DNA of 8,912 nucleotides from RZYP01 sp050256135 (GCA_050256135.1 JBFWIF010000089.1:1-8912), one strand, 5' to 3'; positions 1 through 8,151 are shown, numbered from the stretch's first letter. A program made the numbers and translations. Notes: a model not told the origin generated them from the letters alone.

Positions 1-116
1 TCTTAGCTTCCGAATTTAAATTACCGAACCAAAACAACCTGCCTTATGTTTTTTTACCGGCAGTTCCGGAAAAACCTCGCGCAAACAGCCAAAAAGCTGA
101 ACCTGCAGCTTATTAA
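1..116 (+). CDS. C-terminal fragment of an unidentified protein (gene enters from the left edge)
   Basis: A reading frame is open from the left edge (first full codon at 3) to a TAA at 114-116 and gives 37 residues ending KAEPAAY. Its codons look like real coding sequence (GAA, AAA, CCG, GCA, AAC, CAA), and the Pro/Ala/Lys/Glu-rich end resembles a flexible C-terminus. No start codon lies inside the window, as expected for a truncated gene. An overlapping frame at 46-258 reads less like protein and encodes a Pro run only because of the poly-C tract. No domain is recognisable in so short a piece, so no function is proposed. It could still be a chance open frame; the sequence to the left would settle it. 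Confidence 0.4.
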   Translation, partial: LASEFKLPNQNNLPYVFLPAVPEKPRANSQKAEPAAY

Positions 117-146
117 ATTTATATATTGCTTTAAAACAAGAATTTA

Positions 147-159
147 CCCCCCCCCCCCC
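147..159. repeat. Homopolymer of 13 C
   Basis: Thirteen consecutive C residues sit in an otherwise A+T-rich non-coding stretch, preceded by aattta and followed by gcag. The tract lies 31 bases after the stop of the left-edge frame and about 250 bases before the first secreted-protein gene. Such tracts are prone to slippage in replication and to length errors in sequencing, so the exact count should be treated as uncertain. Confidence 0.9.
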
Positions 160-217
160 GCAGAAAAGCAAACGAAGAATATCTCACTTTCAGCAGCTTT
201 GTATTCAAAAACTGGCA

Positions 218-252
218 GCATGGTTAAGCTTTTCGAAAATTCTTTGCCATGC
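218..252. repeat. Imperfect inverted repeat (possible RNA hairpin) in the 117-405 gap
   Basis: GCATGG (218-223) is matched by CCATGC (247-252). Inside it, AAG (226-228) can pair with CTT (242-244), and the centre is the palindrome TTTTCGAAAA (230-239). Together these give a broken stem with small internal mismatches. No T run follows, so it is not a standard intrinsic terminator, although it could end or protect the transcript of the left-edge gene. A weaker pair, GCCTT (260-264) and AAGGC (284-288), is followed by aaTTTTT and is an alternative terminator candidate. The rest of the 289-base gap shows no gene, tRNA or convincing promoter. Confidence 0.4.
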
Positions 253-405
253 AATTAAAGCCTTACATAGCTACCAAACGAACAAGGCAATTTTTAAGCT
301 GGGGAAGAATAGGTTTATTTCTTTTGGCTATCAGGCATTGTTGTGAGCAGGGTAGCCAGCAACTAAAACAACTATTTTTAAAATTTACCACTTAATTTTT
401 TTGCA

Positions 406-1323
406 ATGACAAATAGAATCTTAACCTTAGTTGTATTGCTTTCATTATTATTTTCTGCCAAAACGATTGAAGCTCAGGCCTACCGCCCTATGATACAGGA
501 TAGTGTGCGATGGATAGTTATTAGGAGTGATTGGAATAATCCCGACAGATGGGAGTACTATTCTTTGGGAGACACTATGGTTGATAACATTTTATACAAA
601 AAAATTTATCACAGGTTCCTTGAGCCGGAGTATGGGATGCTACCTCCTTATGAACCCGTATCACCTTATGTTTTGTTTGGTTTAATGAGAGAAGACACCC
701 TGGCACGTCAGGTTTTTGGTGTACGTTTGAATGACACAGTTCATTTTTACAGTGAATGTCCTCCCGGTTCGGAATCCTTAATGTATGATTTCTCGCTGAA
801 TGTGGGAGATACCCTATTCAATTCTTGTATCGTTAATATGTATGATTTTATTTCCTATGTTGTAAACTCAATATCTAATTGTAACGCATTATATGGGGTT
901 ACTACAAGATGTTTTGAAATAGGAGATGGCATGCTTTATGAAGGAATTGGATCCAATTATGGGCTTTGGGAGGCAATGTTTGATCCTGTCAAGACCTCAT
1001 CTGATTGGTATACTTCTTTAGAGTATTATTGCCCGGATGCTGATTGCCCTTATATTGTTGGTGAACATGACATTCCCATCGAAAGCAAAGTCAAAAAATT
1101 TCCAAATCCGGTGCATAACGAATTGACCATAGAGCTATCTTCGGCTGATTTATATAAGCCGGTTCAAATTGAAATGTTAAGTATTCAGGGTGAATTGCTT
1201 GATTCCTTTTGGCCAAAGACTAAGACTATCCGTCTGCCATTTAGTGGTTACAAGCCGGGGATTTACTTATTGAGGATTTCCAGCGGAAAAACCCAAATGG
1301 TGTATAAAATTGTAAAAGTTTAA
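406..1323 (+). CDS. Secreted T9SS cargo protein of unknown function (305 aa)
   Basis: Residues 1-24 form a signal peptide: short polar start, hydrophobic core LTLVVLLSLLF, and a probable cut near IEAQ. The ATG is chosen because this peptide begins directly at it. The mature part carries motifs that recur in uncharacterised Bacteroidota secreted proteins: a GDT element near 55, REDTLARQVFGV near 95-106, YDFSLNVGDT (127-136) and EGIGSNYGL (179-187). Cysteines at 118, 141, 159, 169, 209 and 214 could form disulfides. From about residue 228 to the end is a Por_Secre_tail-type T9SS sorting domain: FPNPVHNEL, then IEMLSIQGELL, then GYKPGIYLLRI, ending YKIVKV. The product should therefore be exported to the outer surface. 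No enzyme motif is visible, and the central region is too variable to assign a role. G+C is low (27% in the 841-900 line, counted by hand), like the first half of the next gene, which begins 71 bases downstream and may share its transcript. Confidence 0.88.
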   Translation: MTNRILTLVVLLSLLFSAKTIEAQAYRPMIQDSVRWIVIRSDWNNPDRWEYYSLGDTMVDNILYKKIYHRFLEPEYGMLPPYEPVSPYVLFGLMREDTLARQVFGVRLNDTVHFYSECPPGSESLMYDFSLNVGDTLFNSCIVNMYDFISYVVNSISNCNALYGVTTRCFEIGDGMLYEGIGSNYGLWEAMFDPVKTSSDWYTSLEYYCPDADCPYIVGEHDIPIESKVKKFPNPVHNELTIELSSADLYKPVQIEMLSIQGELLDSFWPKTKTIRLPFSGYKPGIYLLRISSGKTQMVYKIVKV

Positions 1324-1394
1324 GGAGGAAATGTTTTCAATTTATTTGCAATAGTAATTTAGTGAGACTATTAATTATTTTCAAATTATTGATT

Positions 1395-4300
1395 ATGAAA
1401 CATATAACATATATTTTAGCAAATATTTTATTGTGCTGTTTTTTTGCAGCATTCAATACAAACATTAATGCCCAAGAAATTACTTTACCTTCAGGTAGCA
1501 ATTTCTATGACTATATTGAAGCTGCACGCACATCTGAATTCTATGATGATGCAGACACGATTGAAGGTGGATTTAAGTCCAAAATAGATCGATTGGAGCT
1601 TTCATGGGGCAACAGACTATATCCTCATGGAGATTTTATGATTGCAAACCGTGCAATTATTGATTATGCAGAGAACTTTCAATATATTCCAAGTGATGTA
1701 GATCCTAACTGGATTTGCGTGGGACCATCAAATACACCCTCAAATAATCCCTCGAGAGGTGTTGGTCAAATTCACCGAATAGCTTTTGACCCGAATTATG
1801 GTATCACCAACCAAACAGTATATGCTGCATCCGGTTTTGGTGGTTTATGGAGGTCTGAAAATGGTGGTGACAATTGGGTAAATGTAAATACTGACCTGTA
1901 CCTACCAATGACAACTGTGGCTGATGTAGTTGTAAGTCCTGAGGATGGTAATACTATTTTTATAGGTACAGGCTGGCCTGATGGAGGTGTTGCTTTTAAG
2001 TATTCTTCAAATTGGTCTAGTATCAATCCTGTTTATACTATTGGGGTGTATAGGTCAACAGATTACGGAACAAGCTGGTATCCTGTCAATGATGGACTTT
2101 TAGAAGATTTTTACATCACCGGAGGAGTCATCAGGAAAATGGAAATTGATAAATCTAATCCAAATATTATATTTTTGGCCACTTCAAACGGAGTTTATAG
2201 AACAACCAATGCATTGGCAGATACTCCTGAGTGGAATAATGTTTTCGAAGGATCTTCAGATGAAGATGGAGACTTTAGGGTAATAAAATACAAACCGGGC
2301 AGTAGTGACGTATTGTATGCTGCAAGTAACAATATCTTCAAAAGTACGGATGGTGGCTCCTCCTGGAATAGTATGACCGGAGCAGAAACAGGGCTTGATT
2401 TCAATGAATTGTTGCCTTTTGAGCCTTATAGGATTAACCTTGCCGTTACACCGGCAAATAGCAGTAGGGTTTATGCTTATATTTTTGGTTTCTCGAATGG
2501 AAACGAAAAAGTATACTTGTATTATTTTGATGGCAATGAATGGGTGTATATTTGGTCAGGTATTGGCTCTTTTAATCTTGATTGGATGGGTTTTGCTGTT
2601 TCACCAATAAATGCTGATGAGTATTATTTCTATGGCAGACAAGGGTTTTATACTGGAGGAATAATGGGTAGTAAAAGTTTGACCAATGCTCCGGTAATTA
2701 AAGGAAAATACATAAGTGATGGCACCTATGCAGATGGACATGTGCTTGAATTTGAGCCTAATATTACAGATAATCCTTTATTGTTTTATGGACATCATGG
2801 AGGTATTAGCGTTGGAAACACATCCCCACCAGACGAGCCTATATGGGAGAAGAAGAACAATGGATTGGCTAATCTATTATTGTGGTCTTTTGACGACTCC
2901 GAGTTTCATAAGGATATAATTGTTACAGCTAAGCAAGACCATTATTGTGATATATATAAAGAAGGAGAGTGGCTTGCAGTAAGTAATTTTATAAGTGATA
3001 GCTATTCAGCAAAAACAGCCAAATCAAATGACATATATTTTTTTGGATCATCAAGTGGTACTAGTTTGGCTAGAATTTGCATATCAGATTTGACAATAAA
3101 ATCTGAATCAGACATAATACCAATAGATGTTGCCTCAGGAACACTTAATGCACATATAACTAAGACTTTTCAGTTAAAGTCTCCTCCAAATACTAATCAC
3201 GATTTTTTCACTTTTTCTGAATTGTACAGACGTAAACTCTCAGAACCAATTAATAATGATCCGGATTTTTTGTGGGAAATTGATTCAGATATAGGGAAAT
3301 TACAACCACCGGCATGGACACGTCAGCTTACGGAGTACGATTTCTGCTATCTGCAACCAGATTATCAGTATCTAACTAATGGCAATAATGTCTATAGTGA
3401 TAATCCGTCAGGCTATTGGTTTGAGCCGTTTATTGCAAAAACATCCATCGGAGGACTAACTAATGGCCAATATTATACTGATGAAGACGCTTATGTGAAG
3501 ATGACCTATCCAGGTACTGATGAAATGCTTCCACTAATATCAGGGATTGCTGTGCATCCTGAACAACCTGACAAGGTTTGGGTTTCATTAATAGGGTACG
3601 ATAATATTGATATGAGAGTAGCATTGTCCACTGATGGAGGGGATACCTGGGAAAATGCTGACCCAAATAACAGCCTGCCTAATTTACCTGTTAACAGCAT
3701 TGTATATCAATACGGTAGTAACGATGTTTTATATGTTGGCACTGATGTTGGTATATTTTACAAAGATGCATCAATGACAAATTGGGAAAGATATGGTGAT
3801 TTCCCCCATGTAAGAGTAATGGAATTAAAAATAAACTATTGCCAAAGTAAACTTCGGGCTGCAACATTTGGAAGATCAATCTGGGAAGCTGATCTGATGC
3901 CTTTCGATAATACATTGTTTTTTGAGATTAATGCTGGTGAAGATATTGTTTGGGAAAATGATAAAGCCTTACATACAAGTCTAAAAATTAAGACAGGAGG
4001 AAAATTAACTATAAAAGGATTTTTAAGTATGCCTGCTAACGCTGTAGTAGTTGTTGAAGAGGGTGCAATCCTGGAAGTTGATAATGGAGTAATTGCGAAT
4101 AAATGCGGCCAACCCTGGCAAGGCATCCAAATCCAGGGCAACAGCAGTACCCACCAGTGGCCCGATGCCAATGGCAACTACCAGCAGGGAAAGCTGGTAC
4201 TCAACAATGCCACGATCGAAAATGCCATTGTTGCTGTTGACCTGTGGAAAGATGGCGATTACAGCAAAACCGGCGGTATCGTGCATGCCACCAACAGCAA

Positions 4301-6482
4301 TTTTATCAACAATGTACGTGCCGTTCATGCCCTGCAATACCGTAACTTCCATCCGGTGAACTATGACGAGATGGCCTACAATGCTTCCTTTACCAATTGT
4401 ACTTTTGAAATCAATGCCGATTATCCCGGCCACGAAACCTTCTTTAAACATGTTGACCTCAGCCAGGTGAACGGCTTGCGTTTCAATGGCTGCGATTTCA
4501 GCCTCTCGCCCGATGCACAGAATGTTTCAGACTACAACCAGGCCATTGCCTCTTACAGCGCGGGCTTTAGGGTAGATGCCCCCTGCAACAACAATGTACA
4601 GCCCTGCAGCAGCTACGACCACTCCACCTTCAACGACTTCAGGGTGGGGATTTATGCCGCAGCTATGAATTCCCCATACACCTATTACATCAACCGTGCA
4701 AAATTCAATGGCAATACCATTGGTGTATTATCCAACAATGTAAATAATGCCATCATTCTCAATTCCGAGTTTCATGAAGCCAAAAACCAGTACAACTGGG
4801 AGTTTTGCACCTATGGCATTTTTATGCAGGCAGCAAACAGCTTCACCATCGAAGACAACCAGTTCTTTAAGCAGCAAGGCGCCCCGCTTTCCAATTATAT
4901 CGGTATTGGTGTGTTCGATTGCAACGCCATTGCCGATGTTTACCGCAACGAGTTTACGGGCCTCACCGCCGGAAACTATGCCTATGGGCGTAATTGGTTT
5001 GATGAGTTGTATCATGGCGTAGAATACCTCTGCAACACCAACACCAGCAACTGGGCCGATTTTTATATTACAGGAAACTCTGATCTACCAACCAACGGCA
5101 TCCAATCTAAGCAGGGAGCCATAAGCCTGCCGGCACGCAACACTTTTTCATCATCAGGAGCCACCTGGCATTTCTACAATGAAACGAAAAACCTGGTAGA
5201 TTATTATTTTTGCCAGGACTGCTCCGGACATTATCCTGAGTATGTTGAAAATGTTAACCGCGAATCGGTAAGCACAAGCGGCACCTGCCCCCCGCATTAC
5301 GGAAGCGATACGCCGGAACGATCTGTTGTGATGGATGCTACCGAACTTTTAGAAGCCGAAACAGTCTTTGCCCAGTCCAACTATGACTATCAGGGTGTAA
5401 AAACCCTTTACAACAACCTGAAAGACGGAGGCAGTACCGAAGAGGCTATATTTGATGTTTCAACAGCCCAGCCTTCACAGATGTGGGAAATACGTTCTAA
5501 ACTCCTTGGTGATTCACCCTACCTGAGTACCGAAGTACTCAAACTGGCAGCCGACCGCACTGATATGTTCACCGAGGCGGCCATATTCGACATTTTGGCG
5601 GCCAATCCCGATGAGCTTAAAAAAGAGGAGCTGATGAAGTATCTCGAAGAAAAAGAAAATCCACTACCCGACTATATGCTCAACATCCTGAAGCAGGTAG
5701 CCGAAGGCACCTCCTATCGCACCGTGCTTGAACTGCAGATGAGCAGGCACAGCCATGATCGGGCACAAGCAGCAAATGACATCATCCGCAGCATCCTCAA
5801 TGCCGATGAGCTGGATATGGATCAACTGCAGCTTTGGCTGACCAACTTTGGCGGCCTGGAAGCCGAGAAACAGCTCATCGCCACCTATGCCCATCAAGGC
5901 GATTACAACCTTGCTCTGGCACTGGCCGAAACACTGCCTGTAGCCTATAAGCTGCAAGACGAACAACTGCTCGACCACAACCAGTATATGAGCCTGTTGC
6001 AATTGCAGCAGAACCTCAAAAACAGCGGACGTACATTGAATCAGCTCAATACAGCCGAACAACAGCAGCTGACCGAAATAGCCGAATCAGAAACAGCCTC
6101 TTCATCGGCCATGGCCAAAAGTGTGCTCGAGTTATTTTATGGAACCGGATTCGAGCGCTGCCTGCCCATCGCCGGCGAGGCATCCTACAAAAGCAGTGCA
6201 GCAGCTGATCTGAACCGGCTTGCCGAACACTATGGCATGAGCTTAAGTGCCAAACCCAATCCTGCAGGCGATTGGGCAGCTTTCGACTATACCCTGCCCG
6301 AAGGCACCGAAACAGCCCTGCTCGAAATCACCGATGCAGCAGGCAAAACTATTGCCACCTACACCCTGCAGGGCAGGATGGGTCAGCAACTGACTGATAC
6401 CCGCCAATGGCCTGCTGGCCAATATGTATATACCCTGAAAGCAGCCGGATTTACACAATCGGGCAAACTGGTAGTAAAATAA
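1395..6482 (+). CDS. Large multidomain T9SS cargo: Asp-box propeller, beta-helix, helical region, sorting tag (1695 aa)
   Basis: The ATG at 1395 is preferred over an in-frame GTG at 1362 because it opens a clean signal peptide (MKHITYILANILLCCFFAAF, cut near NAQ at 25-27). Residues about 105-832 look like a sortilin/VPS10 or GH74-type Asp-box beta-propeller region. Copies of the S-x-D-x-G-x-x-W box are SENGGDNW (154), STDYGTSW (221), STDGGSSW (317) and STDGGDTW (745), with degenerate ones near 270 and 786. About 720 residues would suit two propellers. Residues about 845-1300 look like a right-handed parallel beta-helix, starting GGKLTIKG and CGQPWQGIQIQGN and followed by Asn-rich turns, with 11 cysteines. 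Residues about 1312-1610 are alpha-helical, Leu/Ala/Glu-rich, with a TPR-like stretch (ATYAHQGDYNLALALAETLP). Residues 1615-1695 are a T9SS type A sorting domain (KPNPAGDW ... WPAGQYVYTLKA ... GKLVVK). It should act at the cell surface or outside, perhaps binding polysaccharide or protein; no catalytic residues can be identified. Base composition changes sharply near 4080-4140, where the beta-helix begins. Confidence 0.9.
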   Translation: MKHITYILANILLCCFFAAFNTNINAQEITLPSGSNFYDYIEAARTSEFYDDADTIEGGFKSKIDRLELSWGNRLYPHGDFMIANRAIIDYAENFQYIPSDVDPNWICVGPSNTPSNNPSRGVGQIHRIAFDPNYGITNQTVYAASGFGGLWRSENGGDNWVNVNTDLYLPMTTVADVVVSPEDGNTIFIGTGWPDGGVAFKYSSNWSSINPVYTIGVYRSTDYGTSWYPVNDGLLEDFYITGGVIRKMEIDKSNPNIIFLATSNGVYRTTNALADTPEWNNVFEGSSDEDGDFRVIKYKPGSSDVLYAASNNIFKSTDGGSSWNSMTGAETGLDFNELLPFEPYRINLAVTPANSSRVYAYIFGFSNGNEKVYLYYFDGNEWVYIWSGIGSFNLDWMGFAVSPINADEYYFYGRQGFYTGGIMGSKSLTNAPVIKGKYISDGTYADGHVLEFEPNITDNPLLFYGHHGGISVGNTSPPDEPIWEKKNNGLANLLLWSFDDSEFHKDIIVTAKQDHYCDIYKEGEWLAVSNFISDSYSAKTAKSNDIYFFGSSSGTSLARICISDLTIKSESDIIPIDVASGTLNAHITKTFQLKSPPNTNHDFFTFSELYRRKLSEPINNDPDFLWEIDSDIGKLQPPAWTRQLTEYDFCYLQPDYQYLTNGNNVYSDNPSGYWFEPFIAKTSIGGLTNGQYYTDEDAYVKMTYPGTDEMLPLISGIAVHPEQPDKVWVSLIGYDNIDMRVALSTDGGDTWENADPNNSLPNLPVNSIVYQYGSNDVLYVGTDVGIFYKDASMTNWERYGDFPHVRVMELKINYCQSKLRAATFGRSIWEADLMPFDNTLFFEINAGEDIVWENDKALHTSLKIKTGGKLTIKGFLSMPANAVVVVEEGAILEVDNGVIANKCGQPWQGIQIQGNSSTHQWPDANGNYQQGKLVLNNATIENAIVAVDLWKDGDYSKTGGIVHATNSNFINNVRAVHALQYRNFHPVNYDEMAYNASFTNCTFEINADYPGHETFFKHVDLSQVNGLRFNGCDFSLSPDAQNVSDYNQAIASYSAGFRVDAPCNNNVQPCSSYDHSTFNDFRVGIYAAAMNSPYTYYINRAKFNGNTIGVLSNNVNNAIILNSEFHEAKNQYNWEFCTYGIFMQAANSFTIEDNQFFKQQGAPLSNYIGIGVFDCNAIADVYRNEFTGLTAGNYAYGRNWFDELYHGVEYLCNTNTSNWADFYITGNSDLPTNGIQSKQGAISLPARNTFSSSGATWHFYNETKNLVDYYFCQDCSGHYPEYVENVNRESVSTSGTCPPHYGSDTPERSVVMDATELLEAETVFAQSNYDYQGVKTLYNNLKDGGSTEEAIFDVSTAQPSQMWEIRSKLLGDSPYLSTEVLKLAADRTDMFTEAAIFDILAANPDELKKEELMKYLEEKENPLPDYMLNILKQVAEGTSYRTVLELQMSRHSHDRAQAANDIIRSILNADELDMDQLQLWLTNFGGLEAEKQLIATYAHQGDYNLALALAETLPVAYKLQDEQLLDHNQYMSLLQLQQNLKNSGRTLNQLNTAEQQQLTEIAESETASSSAMAKSVLELFYGTGFERCLPIAGEASYKSSAAADLNRLAEHYGMSLSAKPNPAGDWAAFDYTLPEGTETALLEITDAAGKTIATYTLQGRMGQQLTDTRQWPAGQYVYTLKAAGFTQSGKLVVK

Positions 6483-6492
6483 ACAATTTATC

Positions 6493-6522
6493 AGCAGCAG
6501 GCAGCCCGGGCTGCCTGCTGCT
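6493..6522. repeat. Perfect 30-base palindrome between two cargo genes (strong hairpin)
   Basis: AGCAGCAGGCAGCCC (6493-6507) is followed directly by its exact reverse complement (6508-6522), with no mismatch. As RNA it would fold into a 13-bp G+C-rich stem closed by a CCGG loop. It begins 10 bases after the stop of the 1695-residue protein and ends 15 bases before the next start codon. No T run follows on the + strand (ATAACACCAAGG), so a classical rho-independent terminator is unlikely. Attenuation, protection of the upstream mRNA from 3' decay, or a DNA-level role are all possible. Confidence 0.85.
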
Positions 6523-6537
6523 ATAACACCAAGGACT

Positions 6538-8151
6538 ATGAAAAAGCTACTCTTCCTCATACTACTTGCCGCACATTGTCTTGCAGCCTACACCCAGCCC
6601 ATTGCCCTGGAATGGCAGGCCTGTTTTGGAACACCCTACAAGGAAATAGTGTTTGATGTTTGTGCTACTGGAGATGGTTATTTAATTGCAGCTGAGGGAA
6701 ATACCAATAGTCCAAGAGGTATAGATGTGTTATTAATTAGGACAGACTTAACAGGTAATATTATATGGGAAAAATATCTTGGTGGTAGTTCGTCGGATAC
6801 GCCTACCAGAATATTCCCAGCTGGGAATGATACCTACTATATCTCTGCGATTTCAGGTTCTATTGACGGAGATATTTCCAATAATCCATATCCTGATGGT
6901 TTGTCGAATAATTGGATTGTTATGATTAACGGTCAGGGAGAGATTATCTGGGATAAGATGTATGGAGGCAATTGTTTTGAACGGGACTGGGATGCCTGTC
7001 TCACGCATGACGGAGGCATGGCCAGTTTGGGCTATACGTGCAGCGACGACGGCGACATCAGCAATTACTATGGCATGTGGGACACCTGGCTACTGCGCAC
7101 CGACAGCCTGGGCAACAAGCTGTGGGACTTTAGCATTGGCACAGCAGGTCTCGATTTTCCCAGTGCAGTCATTCAAACCTCCGACAGGGGCTTTCTGGTC
7201 GCTTCCGGCTCCATGCCCACTACTGGGGGTAATATTAGCTGCCAGCCTTATGACCTTGAAACCTCGGACATTGTATTGTTTAAAATCGATTCCATGGCCA
7301 ACATCGAATGGCAGCAATGTATTGGAGGAAGCAGTGAAGAAGCTGTTCAAGACATGATTGAAGTGGAGGACGGGTATATGCTGGCTTGTATTGTACAATC
7401 AGCCGATGGGGATATGACGGGTTCAGGCTATCATTATGGCTATGATTCTCAGGGTCATCCATATACTGATGTGTGGCTGGCCAAACTCGATTTCGAAGGC
7501 AATATCGTTTGGCACAAGTGCTATGGTGGCACCGCACCGGATGTACCCAACAGCATATTCTCCACCGGCGACGGAGGCTATATCGTAATAGCCGAAACCG
7601 AATCGAACAACGGAGATGTGTCGGGTAAACATCAACCACATGGATATTTTTCAGATATATGGGTGTTTAAGATCAATGCCAGTGGCGATCTGCTGTGGCA
7701 AAAATGTATTGGAGGCATGGGTTACGACAGGCTGGACTGGAGCGGCGTGCTGGATATGGGAGATGGAAGCTATGTGATTGCATCCACAATGCAGGTTGCT
7801 GAAAATGCCGGCGACATCAATTGCGCTGTAAATATCGGCAGCTTCGACATCTGGCTTATCCAGATTCGCGACACCACGGTAGTGGGCAGCAACGAGCAGC
7901 CAGCCATAGCGCAAAGCCTGCTGCTGTACCCCAACCCCTCCACCACCCAAAGCTGGCTGCAACTACCCGGAAACACGAGCCTCGCACAAGCACAAATAGC
8001 ACTCTACAGCCCCGCTGGTAAGCTGCTACACAAAGCAAAGCCAAGCAGTCATTTTCACAAGATTGATGTGGCACATCTGCCCAAAGGCTTGTATTTGGTG
8101 AGACTGTGGGATGGAGAAAGGTGGTACATGGAGAAGCTGTTGGTGCGGTAG
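6538..8151 (+). CDS. Secreted repeat protein, predicted seven-bladed beta-propeller with T9SS tag (537 aa)
   Basis: Residues 1-20 form a signal peptide (MKKLLFLILLAAHCLAAYTQ); C14 does not sit in a good lipobox, so this is probably not a lipoprotein. Residues about 24-445 contain seven repeats of roughly 50-67 residues. Each has a strand like DVWLAKLD (near 62, 125, 182, 244, 311, 373 and 437) and a W-x4-G-[GT] element (W26, W77, W138, W196, W258, W325, W387). Six also have a G-[DN]-[IMV] turn, such as DGDIS at 110 and 171. Because the first repeat starts at its W element and the last ends at its DIWLIQI strand, a seven-bladed ring closed by N- and C-terminal strands is the natural reading. 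Residues about 459-537 are the T9SS sorting domain (LYPNPS ... LYSPAGKLLHK ... LPKGLYLVRLWDGE ... EKLLVR). The function is unknown; surface binding or scaffolding is only an inference. AAGGA ends 2 bases before the ATG, too close for a normal ribosome-binding site. G+C varies strongly along the gene. Confidence 0.88.
   Translation: MKKLLFLILLAAHCLAAYTQPIALEWQACFGTPYKEIVFDVCATGDGYLIAAEGNTNSPRGIDVLLIRTDLTGNIIWEKYLGGSSSDTPTRIFPAGNDTYYISAISGSIDGDISNNPYPDGLSNNWIVMINGQGEIIWDKMYGGNCFERDWDACLTHDGGMASLGYTCSDDGDISNYYGMWDTWLLRTDSLGNKLWDFSIGTAGLDFPSAVIQTSDRGFLVASGSMPTTGGNISCQPYDLETSDIVLFKIDSMANIEWQQCIGGSSEEAVQDMIEVEDGYMLACIVQSADGDMTGSGYHYGYDSQGHPYTDVWLAKLDFEGNIVWHKCYGGTAPDVPNSIFSTGDGGYIVIAETESNNGDVSGKHQPHGYFSDIWVFKINASGDLLWQKCIGGMGYDRLDWSGVLDMGDGSYVIASTMQVAENAGDINCAVNIGSFDIWLIQIRDTTVVGSNEQPAIAQSLLLYPNPSTTQSWLQLPGNTSLAQAQIALYSPAGKLLHKAKPSSHFHKIDVAHLPKGLYLVRLWDGERWYMEKLLVR

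Noticed and set aside
46..258. Possible 70-residue protein on the + strand
   Set aside because: It overlaps a better frame at its start, its Pro run is only the poly-C tract, it has no recognisable domain, and its composition does not look coding.
391..405. TAATTTTTTTGC before the first cargo gene as a -7 promoter box
   Set aside because: The spacing does not fit TAnnTTTG, and a start there would leave almost no leader before ATG 406.
1323..1354. AGGAGG followed by ATG and a 7-codon mini frame just after the first cargo gene
   Set aside because: The spacing to ATG is only 2 bases, Bacteroidota rarely use such sites, and seven codons carry no support as a real peptide. The AGGAGG overlaps the stop codon and may be chance.
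1362..1394. GTG start for the large protein, adding 11 residues
   Set aside because: The added residues would sit in front of a complete signal peptide that begins cleanly at ATG 1395.
3836..4451. Overlapping - strand frames of 113 and 142 residues
   Set aside because: They lie entirely within the continuous, domain-bearing + strand gene and show no protein features of their own.
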